Counted from the stretch's first letter, positions 44,360 to 57,772 are shown. The stretch: DNA of 64,000 bases from Eucalyptus grandis (GCF_016545825.1 NC_052619.1:73232115-73296114); one strand, 5' to 3'. The notes: generated from the sequence alone by a model not told the origin. Numbers and translations: made by a program.

Positions 44360-44990
44360 AGCTCCTAAGCTGGGTCTTTGGATGGATTCAATCAAAATTG
44401 TTATAAGAGCACGACGGAAGATTATAGCCAACAACTAAATTATTGCTGGAAACTAAAGCTTCACTCCCCCGTAACTTTGCAAAAACAACCTTCATGTTGT
44501 CACAATGAGCTTCAATGCCATCATAGCCCTTCTTTCACAGCCCAAACACGTATGTGCCTCGCATCCTCAGACCCACCCTAACAACCACTATCCCTATGGA
44601 CCTCCACTCATAATCCACCTCCGACACCACTGCCTCCTTAGGCCTCTCTATTGTCATCTTCGCCTTTATCAAGGCCTATTGGCCAACCGTAGCACGATTG
44701 GCTCTAATGCCAAGGATTGCACTGGATCCCGATGATAGTAGATGAAACACTCAACTTCACGGAAATACAGGTTTTCGTAAATCTCTGATTTCACCACCAA
44801 GAGGGCGGCATTTCAATTAGTCCTGATGGATGCAATGACTGATATTGAACATAGTCAGCCCCACGACTTTCAATATGGGGTAATTAGGTCCATTAGGGAG
44901 GTAGAGGAAGATGGCAAAAACAAGTAACACTATGAACTAGGTTAATATGACAATCAATGTGCAACAAAGAATCCATGCGTCGGATGTGTC
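44360..44990 (-). pseudogene. LEA2/NHL pseudogene, minus strand
   Basis: Read leftward: AIFLYLPNGPNYPILKVVGL (about 44850-44910), a break, RPLGGE / ALLVVKSEIYENLYFREVEC, FIYYHRDP, LALEPIVLRLANRP, MTIERPKEAVVSEVDYEWRS, IGIVVVRVGLRMRGTYVFGL, a stop, and NMKVVFAKLRGSEALVSSNN. It retains more of the LEA2 domain than any other copy in the window. It faces the plus-strand copy at 43250-43800 tail to tail. Its N-terminal half lies in segment C, which links it to the fragment at 17093-17444. Confidence 0.65.
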
Positions 44991-46130
44991 TGGCATCATT
45001 TGTCGGACATTTTACTTGTGTAATAGTACTGTTACTTTCGCCGAGTAACAATAGAATTTGAATTCTTCTTCTTCTTTAATGACTAGCGCCTAGATACTTA
45101 CTTCTTGTAGAAAATGATTACTTTTGCGTGAGTGCAACATTTAAAGAAATAAACCCAACGACATTATTCAGAAAAATAAAGTTGTAGGGTAATTAACTGC
45201 AAATTTTAGATGGTGAAATATAAGTTCTAAATAAAATAAATAAAATTTAAGAGTCCATAACTAGAGAAAATTACATATCCAATATGTAAATTATCTACAT
45301 ATATATTAGACTTTTTTTCAAAGTTTTTTTTATATTAGGTAAGGTATACTGGAAAATCAAGTGTATTTGACACAACACCTTCTTCACCGAGGAAAGGGAT
45401 AGATTTAGAGGTAATGTCAAGTTAGGACCAACAATCCTTGTTCAGTGCAAGTTCTCCCAAATTCTTACCTCGCACAATGTTGAGATATTAAATTTTGATT
45501 TACCCAACTAAAATTTTATATTAGGAGTTGAGATCAACTAGAAACCAAGTTAGTTATTGGAGTACACATCACTTTCTACATAACTAGAAATCTAGAGTCT
45601 TAGACTTGATTACACTTTTTACTAACTAGTGCCATTCCAAAACTTGATTATTTGTTAACTAAGTATCACATGCAGTTTTTTTTTTTTGTTCAATCATTAC
45701 TCTTAAAGTTTATGTCCAATAAGTGTCCTATGTAATGTTTTTATATTTATTATGGTCCTAAAATGTAATCTAACCATTCAATTAAAACAGGAAAATCACA
45801 ATTAAAAATTAATATACAAGAATTACAATCGATTCACTCAAAGATAGTAGTGAAAGGATAGCCAACGAATGAAGTGCAATAAAAAAAAAAAAAGCCCGAT
45901 AAGAAATGGGCAAAGAATTTAACAGTCTTGTTATCATGAGCTTAGTTCGAATTGATTTCAATTTCTTTTCTAAAGGATTGACCTTCTAAAACTAAACTAT
46001 ATCAAATGTGTCTACTAAAACCCTGAACCATGTGTACACTAACTAAATGAAACTTCTAATTTTCTTATTTTATTTTATTATTTATTATTTATTTCTAGAT
46101 ATGGGCCATGGATACAAGTTAGGGTTCTCA

Positions 46131-46556
46131 TATCAAGCCCCCTCAATCTAATTAACCCATTTCCCTAAAATTCAAATTCAGCCCAAATATATTTTAATGA
46201 AGTTAAGCCCAAACTTTCCGACACCGTTCAAGCCCAAAATTCATTATTGAACCTTAATCGAGCCTATCTTGAAGGACGACCGCTCCAAGAACGCACTCTA
46301 ATTCTGTTTTCCAATATAAAACCCATCCTCTAATTCTCCTCAATATCAAGCCCCTCAATCTAATTAACCCATTTCCCTAAAATTCAAATTCAACCCAAAT
46401 ATATTTTAATGAAGTTAAGCCCAAACTTTCCGACACTGTTCAAGCCCAAAATTCATTATTGAACCTTAATTGAGCCTATCTTGAAGGACGACTGCTCCAA
46501 GAACGCACTCTAATTCTGTTTTCCAATATAGGACCCATCCTCTTCTTCTCCCTTTT
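46131..46556. repeat. 213-bp tandem duplication in copy C
   Basis: TATCAAGCCCCCTCAATCTA starts at 46131 and the near-identical TATCAAGCCCCTCAATCTAA at 46344. Both units carry AAGCCCAAACTTTCCGACAC-like and AGGACGACYGCTCCAAGAAC blocks. Copies A and B have one unit only. Confidence 0.8.
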
Positions 46557-47169
46557 TCATTTATTTATTTATTTATGGTTTTATCATGCAATTGTTATTA
46601 TTATTATTCATCATTTTCGTATCATTACCAAGAAACCTTGATGACTCATTTTTCAATCTCAGACAATTAAAATTTCAACAACAATTTATATCGAACTGGA
46701 AATCGCACAATTTATCATTGGCCACCGCCAATCTCTAGAACATGATTATCAACCACCTCCATGTGTTGCCAAATAATCGCCACCCTCGTTGGTCAGCATC
46801 ATCCACCCATCTCGATTTTCTATTAACTCAATGATATCTCATTCATAGAACTCGAAATGTACAGCTAATGTATATAGAGACATACCCGCGGAAACGAGAT
46901 CGGAGCACAGAAATCGGACCGTAATGATCGAATCGTTTCCTCGGGACGCCCACCGCAGAACCACGACAGCAGGCAAACCATCCGGAAATAAAAGAAAAGA
47001 ATATGTCAGTTGCAGTTAACAGATAAAATCTCAGAAAATCGTATTTGATGACTCATGAAGCAACCGATGACATACAGAACAACATCGGGCTGTCTTCGGA
47101 TCGAACGAAAAATAGGCGTCATCTCGCTTGAGGGCTCTGGATGGAACGTTATGGTAATGTCTGGATCTC

Positions 47170-47405
47170 ACCTTCTCTTTTGCTCGCATCTTCATCTTCT
47201 TCGGAGACGCCAGGGAGAGCGAGAGGAAGCGAGAGTTAGCCACACAGAGAGAGAGAGAGAGATGAGCTCTTCCGTTTTTGAGGGGGCTTCAAGGACTCTG
47301 GTCAGTTGAACTTGGATAAGATGGATTTCTCTGTTGAGATTTCGTGGGTTTGAATGGGTCAAAGAAGCGAGAATCTCGGATATGGCAGCGCTAACCGTCG
47401 CCGGC
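47170..47405 (-). other. conserved possible first exon, unknown (copy C)
   Basis: The frame reads SAAISEILASLTHSNPRNLN and EIHLIQVQLTRVLEA on the minus strand, conserved with copies A and B despite many substitutions in the flanks. No function is recognised. Confidence 0.35.
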
Positions 47406-47590
47406 TGAAGACTAATCGGACTGACTTAACAACTCTATTTCTTCTTCTTCTTACTTTTTTTTTTAAGGAATGCTTAACTGATCGACACAAATTTAGGTGC
47501 CAATGATAATTTATTGTGTAATAGTGTTGAGGCTAAACATTGTGCAATTCGCGTATAAGTTACAGGACTAGGAAACACTTGAGATGAGGG

Positions 47591-49389
47591 AGGAGTCTTT
47601 AATCTTTGAACTCGAAACTTTTAGGCTGATTCAGGTTTTTTTTTTTTTTTTATCCAAGACCTTGTACTTTTGTAAGTATCAAATACATTTCATAGTTGAC
47701 TTAATAAGTGTCGGTTCAATTTGTGTAATTGACTAATCGTCGAAAAAATAAACTAATGAACCAAAACTCATCAACTTAACATTATTTTTATCTTAAAAAT
47801 ATCCCCAATTCAAAAATACGTGGTTTTTTTAGAAACCTTAGTTTCACTTTGGTTGTTTGCTAAATAAATTTTCTTTAAAGTACAAAAGCTAATTCAAAAT
47901 TAGGAAATAAAACTAACTGAAGGATAAGCATGTGTGTTTCGAATTAAAGTTTTCATTCTTTTATTGTAGTGTCTAAAATTTAGTGAATATTAAGTGAAGC
48001 TTATTCAATGAATAAATTAGGTTATCCTTGAAATTGTCTTGATCTAATTTTGAGTTGAATTGAAAAATAATGCATTGATCACATTATTAACCGGAAGTTA
48101 TATTTCAAAATCTGAGTATCATTCATGTATTAATATATATTTCTTGTTTTGACTTCATCACGAACTACATGGATAAACCTATATATTTAAAGTTACTTTA
48201 TTTTTAGAGAATAAAAACCCAAATTATACTCATCATAACATATTTACCGTAATTTTTTTTTTGTGTGATACAATAAATCCTAAACTTATACCTATGGGAT
48301 ACATTTACCCCTCATCAAGATTTCGCAAGTAAACAACACTAAAATCTGCATTGACATTGCACTCATGTGGCTTCACGACGTCTTTTTGGGTGAAAAATCA
48401 AATATGTCCTAAGGGCACAAGTTTGGAGTTTTTGATGTTACAAAATAAGTTTGGGGTAGATGTACTACATTGGGCATAGTCTGAGGTGTTTTCTGTTTTT
48501 TTTTCTCCTTATTTTTGTATGATTTTTACAAATTTAAAATCAATGAGATGAATTCAAAGATATAAGTGTTTTGGGAGGATTATAGAAATTTATTTCAAAA
48601 TTTTTAATCCTGATCTTTATCAATATTATTGATCAAATCTTCACCAAAAAAAATATATTATTGATCAAATACACTTAAAGATGATTTTCTTTATTTATTT
48701 TCAGATTTAAATTTAAATCTAAAAAGTGATAGATGTGTAAGCATGACAAGTCACTAAACTAATCATACTTGGTTGAATTTAGGCTACGTGCACATGACGA
48801 GCAAAGGAGCAGTTATGGCTTTATTGACTCTTAAATTTTACTCGACAAATTAAGCAATAAATTATTGTAAAAAGTTAAAAAAGTAAAAGTAAATAGTGCT
48901 AAAAAGAACTAAAAAAAATAATGAACGATAAATAAATAAAGATATGTAACGAATAACGAATAACGAATAACAAAAGGTCAATTCAATTTTGGTCCAATTC
49001 GCTTAGTCGACATCTGCGTGCTTGAGGATATGATTTTCTATGCACAAAAACATAAGAATTGAGCAAAAATCCTCTCTCTGGTTCCCTCTCCTTTGCCGAT
49101 CACCCCCGGCCACCACCTCTGACAGCCACAACCATATCATCGGTCGTCGCTCACACAACGGAGAGAGACCCATTGAGGCATTCCAGAGAGTATTCTTTGA
49201 GTGACATCACCAAAAATTTCTTTCAAAGGATTGACATCCAAAAGAGTTCTTTCTTGTTTCTGATTCATCTTCGTGCCCAAGGTGACTCAGCCATCATCGG
49301 ACTGCTACTCCAGAGAAGCACCTGTTCTTCTCTGTCTTCTTTGTCATGAATATCCGAAGAGCTTGGATTCGTGTCCAAAGCCTTTGTTT
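47591..49389. other. AT-rich intergenic DNA, no gene recognised
   Basis: A spacer between copies C and B. A short open frame at 49059-49349 (SLSFADHPRPPPLTATTISS) has no recognisable domain. Simple AATAACG units (CGAATAACGAATAACGAATA) lie near 48950-48970. Confidence 0.5.
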
Positions 49390-50419
49390 GAGCACCAATC
49401 ACTGTTGACGAAGTCTCACAGGTTACGGTTGCTAATTTGTTCACCATTCGCGACCTGTGATCCCATCTTAGCCATTGCAGATCAAATGGCTGAAAATCGT
49501 GAAATACTCAACTTGATTTTCAAAGTCTTTCACCGCCGATTGTTGCCACCGACGTGTTTGGGACCTCCTTTTATCAGTACAACAGTCAATCGAGCTTGGC
49601 CGGGCGAGATCCGAATCCTAAGCACAAGGTTTGGAGTCCGAGTCTTACCCCCAAAGATCCCAAGTTAGACTCGACGGATCTCGATTGTGACCTCGAAGTC
49701 TTGGTTCGAGCACTAGAGTGCTAGGTCCGCCCATGAAAGCTCTAAGCTAGGTTCTAGGGCCCTACGTTCGTGCTCCGGACAATGACGATAATCATGTTGG
49801 TGGGGAGGTCAAGTTGGAATTTTAACTATAGAATTTCAATCCTTAAGATGCATAAATCCTATATGGTAATTTACGTCTTGTTATATTTTTTGTAGATTCA
49901 GAAAGGAAAAAAAATTTCCGGTCCATCTTTTTACTTTCAAAAGATATCAAAAAGAAAAAGAATGGAGAAACATTTTTCGATAAAATGACATTTCTTAAAA
50001 TATCATGTCACTACTAAAGTGCTCAAAGCACTCGAGTCATCTCCTATACTTCGTCTGTAATTTTTCCATGATCAGTGCTTCTCGTTTTCTTCTTTCATTT
50101 TTCCGCCACATCCTTTACGTTTCCGTGCCACCAAAGTTTTCTTTCTTCTCAAGCGTCAGTCATTGGATCCATGAAGCAACCCTTCAGATCTAAAGAGCCA
50201 CTATCCTTGCCCCTAAAAAAGGAGGAACGTGCCCCTTGCTTTGGCTTTTCAATTCAGAAAAGGATAAGAATAAAGTATATCAGTTTCTGTCTCTCCTGAA
50301 TAAAGAAGTCTAAGTGAGCATTTGAAACACGTGTTGAGAATCTCATCAGTCATCAGTCATATGTCATCGATGACTACATGGCACTTTCCCAGAAGCTCCA
50401 TCCAAAATGTAGCTCAACC

Positions 50420-50427
50420 TATATAAA
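50420..50427 (+). promoter_or_regulatory. TATA box of ERF copy B
   Basis: TATATAAA lies 108 bp upstream of the original ATG (50535), identical in context to copy A. Confidence 0.55.
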
Positions 50428-50534
50428 GCTCTCTCTCATGGTCTTTTCAATTTCACTCCTTCAGAAACCAAATCATCCCTTCAATCTTCCACATTCAGTG
50501 ATCTCAAAGCTGCAAATTCTAGCCCAAAGCGAAA

Positions 50535-50705
50535 ATGCTTCAGGAAATCTTCAGTCCCTTTGAGACCGATCCATGCGAGGCTTTGAAATCCATCTGTCAG
50601 CATCTTCTTGAAGAAGATGATGATGATGATGCCGTCAACGCAGCATTTTCTACACAAACTCCAGCAAACATGTGCAGGAGGTGTTCAAGCTTCAGCAATC
50701 TTTAC
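50535..50705 (+). pseudogene. original N-terminal frame of ERF copy B, cut off by a frameshift
   Basis: ATG 50535 starts MLQEIFSPFETDPCEALKSI, continues through [11 protein letters not shown] and [11 protein letters not shown], and stops at the TGA right after TTTAC. Copy A has one more T (CTTTTACTG), which joins this segment in frame to [10 protein letters not shown]. The nonsense codon of copy A is absent here. Confidence 0.75.
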
Positions 50706-50707
50706 TG

Positions 50708-51424
50708 ATGGAGAGTTGGAGCGAGCTGCCCCTAAAAGTCGATGACTCGGAGGACATGGTGGTGTACAGCGCTTTGTGCGATGCGCTCAATTCCAGGTGG
50801 ACAGGGCCTCAGGCTTCGAGCCAAGAACTGGATTTCGAACGGACGACCATTGATTATAACAGCGTTGGTCTGGCGACAGAGGAGAAACAGGAGACGGTGG
50901 AGCGTGAGGTACAAGTGCCGGTCAAGAAGACGCATTATAGAGGAGTGAGGAGGCGGCCGTGGGGAAAATATGCAGCAGAAATGAGGGACCCCAAGAAAAA
51001 CGGAGCAAGGATTTGGCTTGGCACTTATGAGACGCCCGAGGACGCGGCATTGGCCTATGACCGGGCAGCTTTTAAAATGAGGGGGTGCAAGGCCAAGCTC
51101 AACTTCCCACACCTCATCGGCTCCACTGACTACGAGCCCATCAGGGTCAGCCTGAAACGTCGGTCTGCCGAGCCTAGCTCGCCGTCCACGTCTAGTGGTG
51201 AAAGCTTTCTGACAGGGACGAAGAGGAGAAAGAGAGAGGTTAATGTAGATGCTAAGGTGGATTTTCGAAGTCCAATCCCCTTTCACATTCTAGATGTGGG
51301 CTTATTGAGTGTGGATGAACAATTTTGTTTTGATCGTGGAAACTACAATTTAGTGTTTTTATCCCATTCCATTACGGTTTGTACACAGGAAAAGAGAAGC
51401 AAAAACTTCGTTGCTATAGATTAA
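50708..51424 (+). CDS. AP2/ERF transcription factor, group IX-like, N-terminally shortened (copy B)
   Basis: An open frame of 238 codons from the internal ATG 50708 ([20 protein letters not shown]), a conserved segment of ERF1A/ERF2-like activators. The next upstream in-frame ATG, 50672, reads frameshifted sequence. The AP2 domain is complete (residues ~76-134): [59 protein letters not shown]. It has the WLG and RAYD-type elements and the Ala/Asp pair (KYAAEMRD) of the ERF subfamily that binds the GCC box. A basic stretch KRRKREV follows. The C-terminus runs ~33 residues past the expected [10 protein letters not shown] end because one T is missing. If expressed it would bind DNA in the nucleus without the N-terminal region. 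Confidence 0.75.
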   Translation: MESWSELPLKVDDSEDMVVYSALCDALNSRWTGPQASSQELDFERTTIDYNSVGLATEEKQETVEREVQVPVKKTHYRGVRRRPWGKYAAEMRDPKKNGARIWLGTYETPEDAALAYDRAAFKMRGCKAKLNFPHLIGSTDYEPIRVSLKRRSAEPSSPSTSSGESFLTGTKRRKREVNVDAKVDFRSPIPFHILDVGLLSVDEQFCFDRGNYNLVFLSHSITVCTQEKRSKNFVAID

Positions 51425-51690
51425 TCGACAATTACCCTTTTTATTGGAGAAGTTCCAAACCCGGCTATGGTTTAAGCCAAAACGATGTCATTTTAGACAT
51501 TAATTCTCATTCAAGTTAAAATTAACAAACTTTCGAGAGAAAAAGTAATAAAAATCCCTATTAATATTTTCCCTTGATTATATTGGATGAAGTTAATAGA
51601 GAGATTTTTTTACCAAAAACATAGAAATTTACTCGTATCAACGGAAAGTTTTTAAAATTGAAAAAGAAAAAAAAATTGTAAGTTTACCCA

Positions 51691-51884
51691 CCCCGTGGTG
51701 GGCGAGTTGGTTAGGGCACACCTTAGTCACACGAAAGGTTAGGGTTCGATTCTCCTACTCGCCACGTTGCGCGACTTAAGTGGGGTGTCATGGGTGATGA
51801 AACCTCGCGCTAATACGCTCATGGGTTTATGTCGCCGGCTGCTGGCTATATGACGGATCCGAATTACCAAAAAATAATAATTAA
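51691..51884 (+). mobile_element. tRNA-derived SINE, copy B
   Basis: The same element as at 15279. The A-box-like GTGGGCGAGTTGG (51698-51710) and B box GGTTCGATTCT (51743-51753) are unchanged. Being shared by both copies at the same place, it predates the A/B split. Confidence 0.65.
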
Positions 51885-52464
51885 GTTTTAAAATTGAGTT
51901 TGCACATTTCGAACCTTTAAAAACTCAACCATATTTTTGGATAATTTTAAAAATTTTGGTAAACTTATCCTTATATTTTTCATCACTAACCCTTACTAAA
52001 ACTTAATAGCACTTAAAAAAAAAAAAATCTGTACTTTTTATCACATGCGCATGTGATTGGACCTGTACGGCACGATACATCAGATCTAAAAATGTTACTT
52101 TATATACAAAAGCATGCGCACATTATTGTCCTTCCCCAATAAAATAAAAAGGAGCGCGTCCCATGCTTTGGTTTTTTTAATTTAAAATGGATAATAAAAA
52201 ATATTAATTCATATCTTTCGTGATTAAAAAGTCTTATTGAGCATTTCAAACATGTCCTTTCTCAGAAACTTGATCTAACATAAATTGGAGCTAAGAATTA
52301 AATCATTTATGTTGAAATCACCACCAGCCAAGCAGTCAAGCTCAACCTACCTATAGCTCCCACTTTGCTGGTCTTTTCAACTCTTCACTTTTCCGAAACC
52401 AAAACATCCCTTCAATCTTCCAAAATCAGTGACCACAAAGCTACAAATTCTAGCCAAAACGAGA

Positions 52465-53267
52465 ATGCTTCAAGAGGGACTAATCAATCCGATGTTTTCA
52501 AATCCATTTGTGAGTATCTTCTTGAAGATGATGATGATAGTGTCAATGCAACATCTTCTACAGCAACTCCTACAGACGCGTACACAAGGAGTTTGAGCTT
52601 CGACAATCTATTATTAATGGAGAGTTGGAACGAACTATGCCTAAAAGTTGACGACTTAGGGGACATGATGGTGTACAGAGTTTTGTGCAACGTGCTTGAT
52701 TCCGGGTGGACAATGCCTTTGGCTTCAAATCAATAACTTGTTTTGGAAGTGACAACCGTTGACTATAACGGCATTGGTCGGGCTTCAAACCAAGAACTTG
52801 ATTTCAAAGTGATGATCATTGATTATAACAGCATTGGTCTGGCAACAGAGAAGAAACCACAGACGGTGGAGCATGAGGTACAAGCACTAGTTGAGAGAAC
52901 CTGTGTACAAGGGAGTGATGAGACAACCATGGGGAAGTTACACGATGGAGATAAGGGACCACAAGAAGAATGGGGTGAGGATTTGGCTTGGGACTTACTA
53001 GACGCCACAGGATGCAGCATTGGCCTATAGTCGGGCTGCTTTTAAGATGAGGGGGTCCTAGGCCAAAGCTCAACATCCCTCGCCTCATTGGCTTAGCCAA
53101 GTACAAGCCTATCAAGGTCAGCTGGATGTTCGGTCCATCGAGCCTAGCTCACCATCCACGTCCAGCGGTGATGAAGAGGAGAAAGAGAGGTGAATTTGGA
53201 AGTCCAATGCCCTTTCCCACATTGGATATGGTCTTGTTGAGTGTGGACGAACAATTTTTATCTTAAT
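52465..53267 (+). pseudogene. second AP2/ERF pseudogene (copy B)
   Basis: It matches 16051-16811 but keeps ~47 bp (TTTTGGAAGTGACAACCGTT region, about 52740-52785) that copy A has lost. The frame is open from DVFKSICEYLLEDDDD through FDNLLLMESWNELCLKVDDL to ASNQ, then stops. The AP2 part ([20 protein letters not shown]) has the same stops as in A, so the gene was already dead before duplication. Confidence 0.8.
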
Positions 53268-53550
53268 TGTGCAAATTGCAAAGACATTTAAAAGTCCATC
53301 CGCAATTCATCTCGCAAAAAGTAACAATTTGGTATTTTTATTCCATTTCCATAGAGTTTGTCAGAAAAAACCAAAGGCCTATTCGATCACTAACTCCATA
53401 GTAAAAAGACCCTTGTTTTCTACACATGAAGAGAGTGAAAAAAAAAGACCTTCACGTCGTATAAACCTCACTAATTACCGGCATGTACTTAACGTGAATG
53501 ATATCCTCACAGTGTTACCGGTTTTCTATACATTTGATGGACGTTGACGG

Positions 53551-53750
53551 ATGCAATGATTGTGAGATTGAACATAGTTAGCCTTGCGACTTTTAATATC
53601 GGGTAATTAGGCCAAATGAGGAAGTAAAGGAAAATGGATAAAACCGGTAACACTCTGAAATAGATTAACATGACAATCAACGTCCATCAAAGAATACATG
53701 TGTCGAATGCGCCCAGCATCAATTTGTCGGACATTTTGCATTGTGGTTGT
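53551..53750 (-). pseudogene. LEA2/NHL fragment (copy B), further truncated
   Basis: Only the membrane segment and the start of the LEA2 domain remain. The N-terminus (AIVGYPTS...) fell in the 647 bp deletion that joins at ACGAT (53751-53755). Confidence 0.6.
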
Positions 53751-54044
53751 ACGATCCCTATTCGGTGAGAGTTCTCTCAAATCTTTACCTCACACGATAT
53801 TGGGATGTTCAATTTTGATTAATCGAATGAGAATTTTATATTAGGAATTGGGATCGACTTGAAACCAAGTGAAGTATTAGAATATACATCACTTTCTACA
53901 TAACCAGAAATCTAGAGTCTAAAACTTAATTATACTAGTTATCTAACTAGTACTATTCCAATATGTAAACTTTGATCATTTGTTAACTAAGTATCATATG
54001 CAGTTTTCTTATTCAATCATGACTCTTAAGTTTATGTTCTATAA

Positions 54045-54779
54045 GGCCTTGTTTGTTTGTGTTCTTTTTTTGTGTTCATGAACACAATTTCTTTTTTTGT
54101 TCCGGGGAACAAAAAAGAACAGAAACGCGTTTGTTTACGTTTTTGTTTCAAATATATTTTTTTTTGTTCGTGGGAACAAATTTGGAACAGAAACAAAAAA
54201 CAAAAAAAAAAAAACTTATTTCTTGTTCCCGAACATTTCCGAGAAACGATTTTCTCTCTCATATTTTTTCCTTCTCTTTATTTTCTTCTTCTCTTCTTCT
54301 TCTTCTTTTTTTCTTTGGCCGGTCGTCCACCTCGGCCATGGCCGGCGACCTTGCTGGAGCATCGTCAGCCCTCGACGAGGCCGAGCTCGCCCAGCCACAA
54401 CGAGCCTTGGCCTTGCCAAGGGTCAACAAGCCACGCCATGGCTAGGTGAGGCTGCCGGCCCTCACCGGCCGTTCGGCTGGCCATGGCCGAGGTCGGCGAC
54501 CAGCCAAAAGGAAGAAAATATAAAAAATAAAAATAAAAAGGAAAAATAAAATAAAAATATTTAAAAATAAAAAGAAACAAAAAATTATACAAGTTTACCA
54601 AACGTGTTTTTGTTCTTTTTCTATTCTAGGAACAAGTTTACCGGACACCTTCTTGTTCAAAAATTGTTCCTCGGATTAGAAATAGCTTTTTCTATTTCTA
54701 TTCCCCGGAACAATTTTTTAACAATCTTTACAAAAAAAAAAAAAAAAAAAATTGAACAGAAATATTACCAAACGCACCA
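54045..54779. mobile_element. Harbinger-like MITE, complete (copy B)
   Basis: The counterpart of 18236-18971 with TAA on both sides (54042-54044 and 54780-54782) and a few homopolymer differences. The stretch 54780-55903 after it is AT-rich with no gene. Confidence 0.7.
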
Positions 54780-55903
54780 TAAGTGTCCATGCAATGTTTT
54801 TGTATTTATTGTGGTCCTAAAATGTAATATAACCATTCAATTAAAATATGAAAATCACAATTAAAAAAATATAAAAGAATCACAATCAATTCACTCGAAG
54901 ATAGTAGTGAAAGGATAATTAATGAATGGAGTACAATTAAAAAACCCAATAAGAATCGGGCAAAGAATAGGATAGTAACCCTCATGAGCTTAATTCAAAT
55001 TGAGTTCAATTTCTTTTCTAAAAAATCGACCTTCTAAAACAAAACTAAATTAAATGTGTCCACTAAAACCCTATATCACGTGTACACTAACTAAATGAAA
55101 CTAAGCTAATTTTAATACTAAAATCTAACTGCCTAATCAATGCCTATTTTTCTAACAGTTTTCTAATTTTATTTATTTCTAGATATGGCCACGCGTACAA
55201 ATTTGGGCTCTTGTATCAAGTCCCCCCAATCTATTTAACCCAATTCACTAAAATTCAAATTCAGCCCAAATATATTTGAATGACGTTAAGCCCAAACTTT
55301 CCAACCCTGTTCAAGCCCAAAATTCAGTGTTGAACCTTCATTAAACCAATCTTAAAGGACGACTGCTCCACGAACCCGCTCAAATTCTAGTTTCCAATAT
55401 AAGACCCATCCTCTTATTCTCCCTCCCCCCCCCTTTTTTTAATTATTTATTGTTTTATCATTTTACCATTACTACTATTATTATTATTTATTGTCTCTTC
55501 TCATCAACTTTGTATCATTACCTATAAACTTTCAAAACTCATTCTTCAATCTTAGACAATCAAAGTTTCAACAATAATTTATATCAGATTGAAAATCACA
55601 CAATTCATCATTGGCCATGACCAATCTCTAGAATATGACTATCAACCACCCCCATGTGTTGCCAGATCATCACCGGACTCATTGGTCACCATCATCATCC
55701 GCCCATCTTGATTTCCTAGTAACTCAACGATATCTCATTCATTGAATTCGAAATGTACAGCTTGTGTATATAGAGACACACCAGTGCAAATAAGATCGGA
55801 GCTCAGCAATAGGCCGTAATTGTCGAATCTTTTCCTCACCGGCGCCCACCGCGAAACCACCGCTGCCGACAAACAAAATTCGGAAATAAAATAAAGGAAA
55901 ATG

Positions 55904-57442
55904 CTTGGGTGACCGCCCACGGCAGAATGACGGTGGAACGGTCAAAGGCCAGCCACATATCTTTTGGAGGAAATCCGCAGACTTCCTTAACCGGTTTAAT
56001 CGTTGATTTCATATTTCCTTCTTTTTCATTTTCTTGACTTCTATGTTCCTATTGCAACCTCAAATTTTAGAGACAAAATTAAAAGGCCACACTGAATCAT
56101 TTTCTTGAAGATTATCACTTTAATTTGTTTCTTTAAATAAGAAATAAAAATCGTTTTCTTCTTATGACTTTTAAGGGTAAGAACAAGTATGAATGCTAAA
56201 TTTTCGTACGATGCTCACTTGAGTACTAATTTTTTTTCTCTCACTTGAGTGCCACATTGAGGTAAAATTGATTATTTAAGTGCCAATTTTGACAAATCAT
56301 CATCTATGAAATTTTTAATTTTAGATTTTTGAATTTTTTATTTTACTTCTATTTTTCTTTTATTCTTTATGGCAGGCTGCAAAACCCTCATCCTCGGCTA
56401 CGAAGGCCCTTGCGGCCTAGCCTATAGCCTGTGAGGTCGTGATGCCTTTGCCAGCTTTGGGTGGCATCGTCAGTGGTCGGAGAGGCTGTGATGTCCTCAC
56501 CCAAGGCCTTCGTGGCGAGGGCAAGGCAACCCTCACCCATATGGCTTTGAAGGCCCTTGCGGCCTTGCCTAGGTCCGTTGTGACTAATGAGGGTCATCAA
56601 TGACCCTTGCTAACCCTAAAAAATAGCATAAAAATAAAAATTCAAAAAAAATAATAATAAAATTAAAAATTGGCCATGTCATGTAGGCAAAATCATGTGG
56701 AACAATCGGTGTCCACGTCAGATTTTCTAACAAGATAAATTGGAATTGATATCAAGTTTTCAAATTTGTAGCATTCAAGTGAACTAAAAAAAGTTTTAGC
56801 ACTCCTATTATTCTTATCTTGGCTTTTTCATATGGCGAATGCATTTTTTACTCTACTATTTTTTTTTTCGAATTCTCTACTAGCTCATTCTTCTTATTTT
56901 GATTTTTTCTTTGCTTCATTTGTTTTATGCATAATTGATATCAATTGTCTAAATTTTAGGTTATGGGAGAGTCCTTTAAGAGCAATTTGGTTTGAGCGAA
57001 AGGAATGATGAGCTATTTCATTCTACAATGATTTTGTTATTAGTTGCAAAGCTAATGTTTCAATTGCTTTTTAATCTTTTAAATTCAATAGATTTCCGTA
57101 ATGACATTAACAATTATTTTAGTAAACTATAATATTTTTTATTTGTAATTATTTATATTTCGTTTTTTTTCTTTCCTCGTATTTAAGAAAATTGATTTCG
57201 TGGGCCTTCTTTTGATGTTATCTCTAAATTTGAGCTTGTTGCTAGTATTTATTGATTTGTACTTTGGTATTTAAGGAACCATGGAAGTCAAAAAAAGAAA
57301 AAAAAGAAAGAAAAAAAGAGAGAAGGAAACATGGGGTCACAAATTAAAACTGGTTATCGGTTTCCTTCAAAAGGATTAGTGGCTACCCTTTGACCGTTCC
57401 ACTGTTATTCTGCATTGGACGGTCATGCTAGCCAACCCCAAG
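55904..57442. mobile_element. Mutator-like non-autonomous element (copy B)
   Basis: The counterpart of 20111-21654, with the same CTTGGG ends and 8-of-10 target match. The internal GC-rich island differs by small indels that break its plus-strand frame (GCCTATAGCCTGTGAGG in B). Confidence 0.8.
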
Positions 57443-57772
57443 AAAGAATATGTCACTTGCAGTAACAGATAAAATCTCGGAAAATGATATTTGATGACTC
57501 ATGAAGGAAGCAACCAATGACATACAAAAGGACACCGGGCTGTCTTCGGATCGAACCAAAAATAGGCGTCATCTCACCTATATTTCTCTGCGACATCTCG
57601 TCAGACGTTAGCGATATCGAGCGAGGGTTCTGTTTACAACGTTATAGTAATGTTTGGATCTGACACCATCTCATCGATGGGGAATTCAGGCAAAACCATG
57701 AACAAAAGCTTCAATATCAGTCAGATTTCCTGCGAACATTAAGATGACGTTATTTATTTTATTTTATTTAGA

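Larger units (their letters stand above)
44820..47590 (+). repeat. segmental duplication, diverged copy C
   Basis: It is colinear with 17093-22430 of copy A but clearly more diverged. It lacks the MITE (A 18236-18971) and the MULE (A 20111-21654), leaving single uninterrupted target sites. Homology starts in the LEA2 membrane segment and fades after TAGTGTTGAGGCTAAACATT. Confidence 0.85.
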
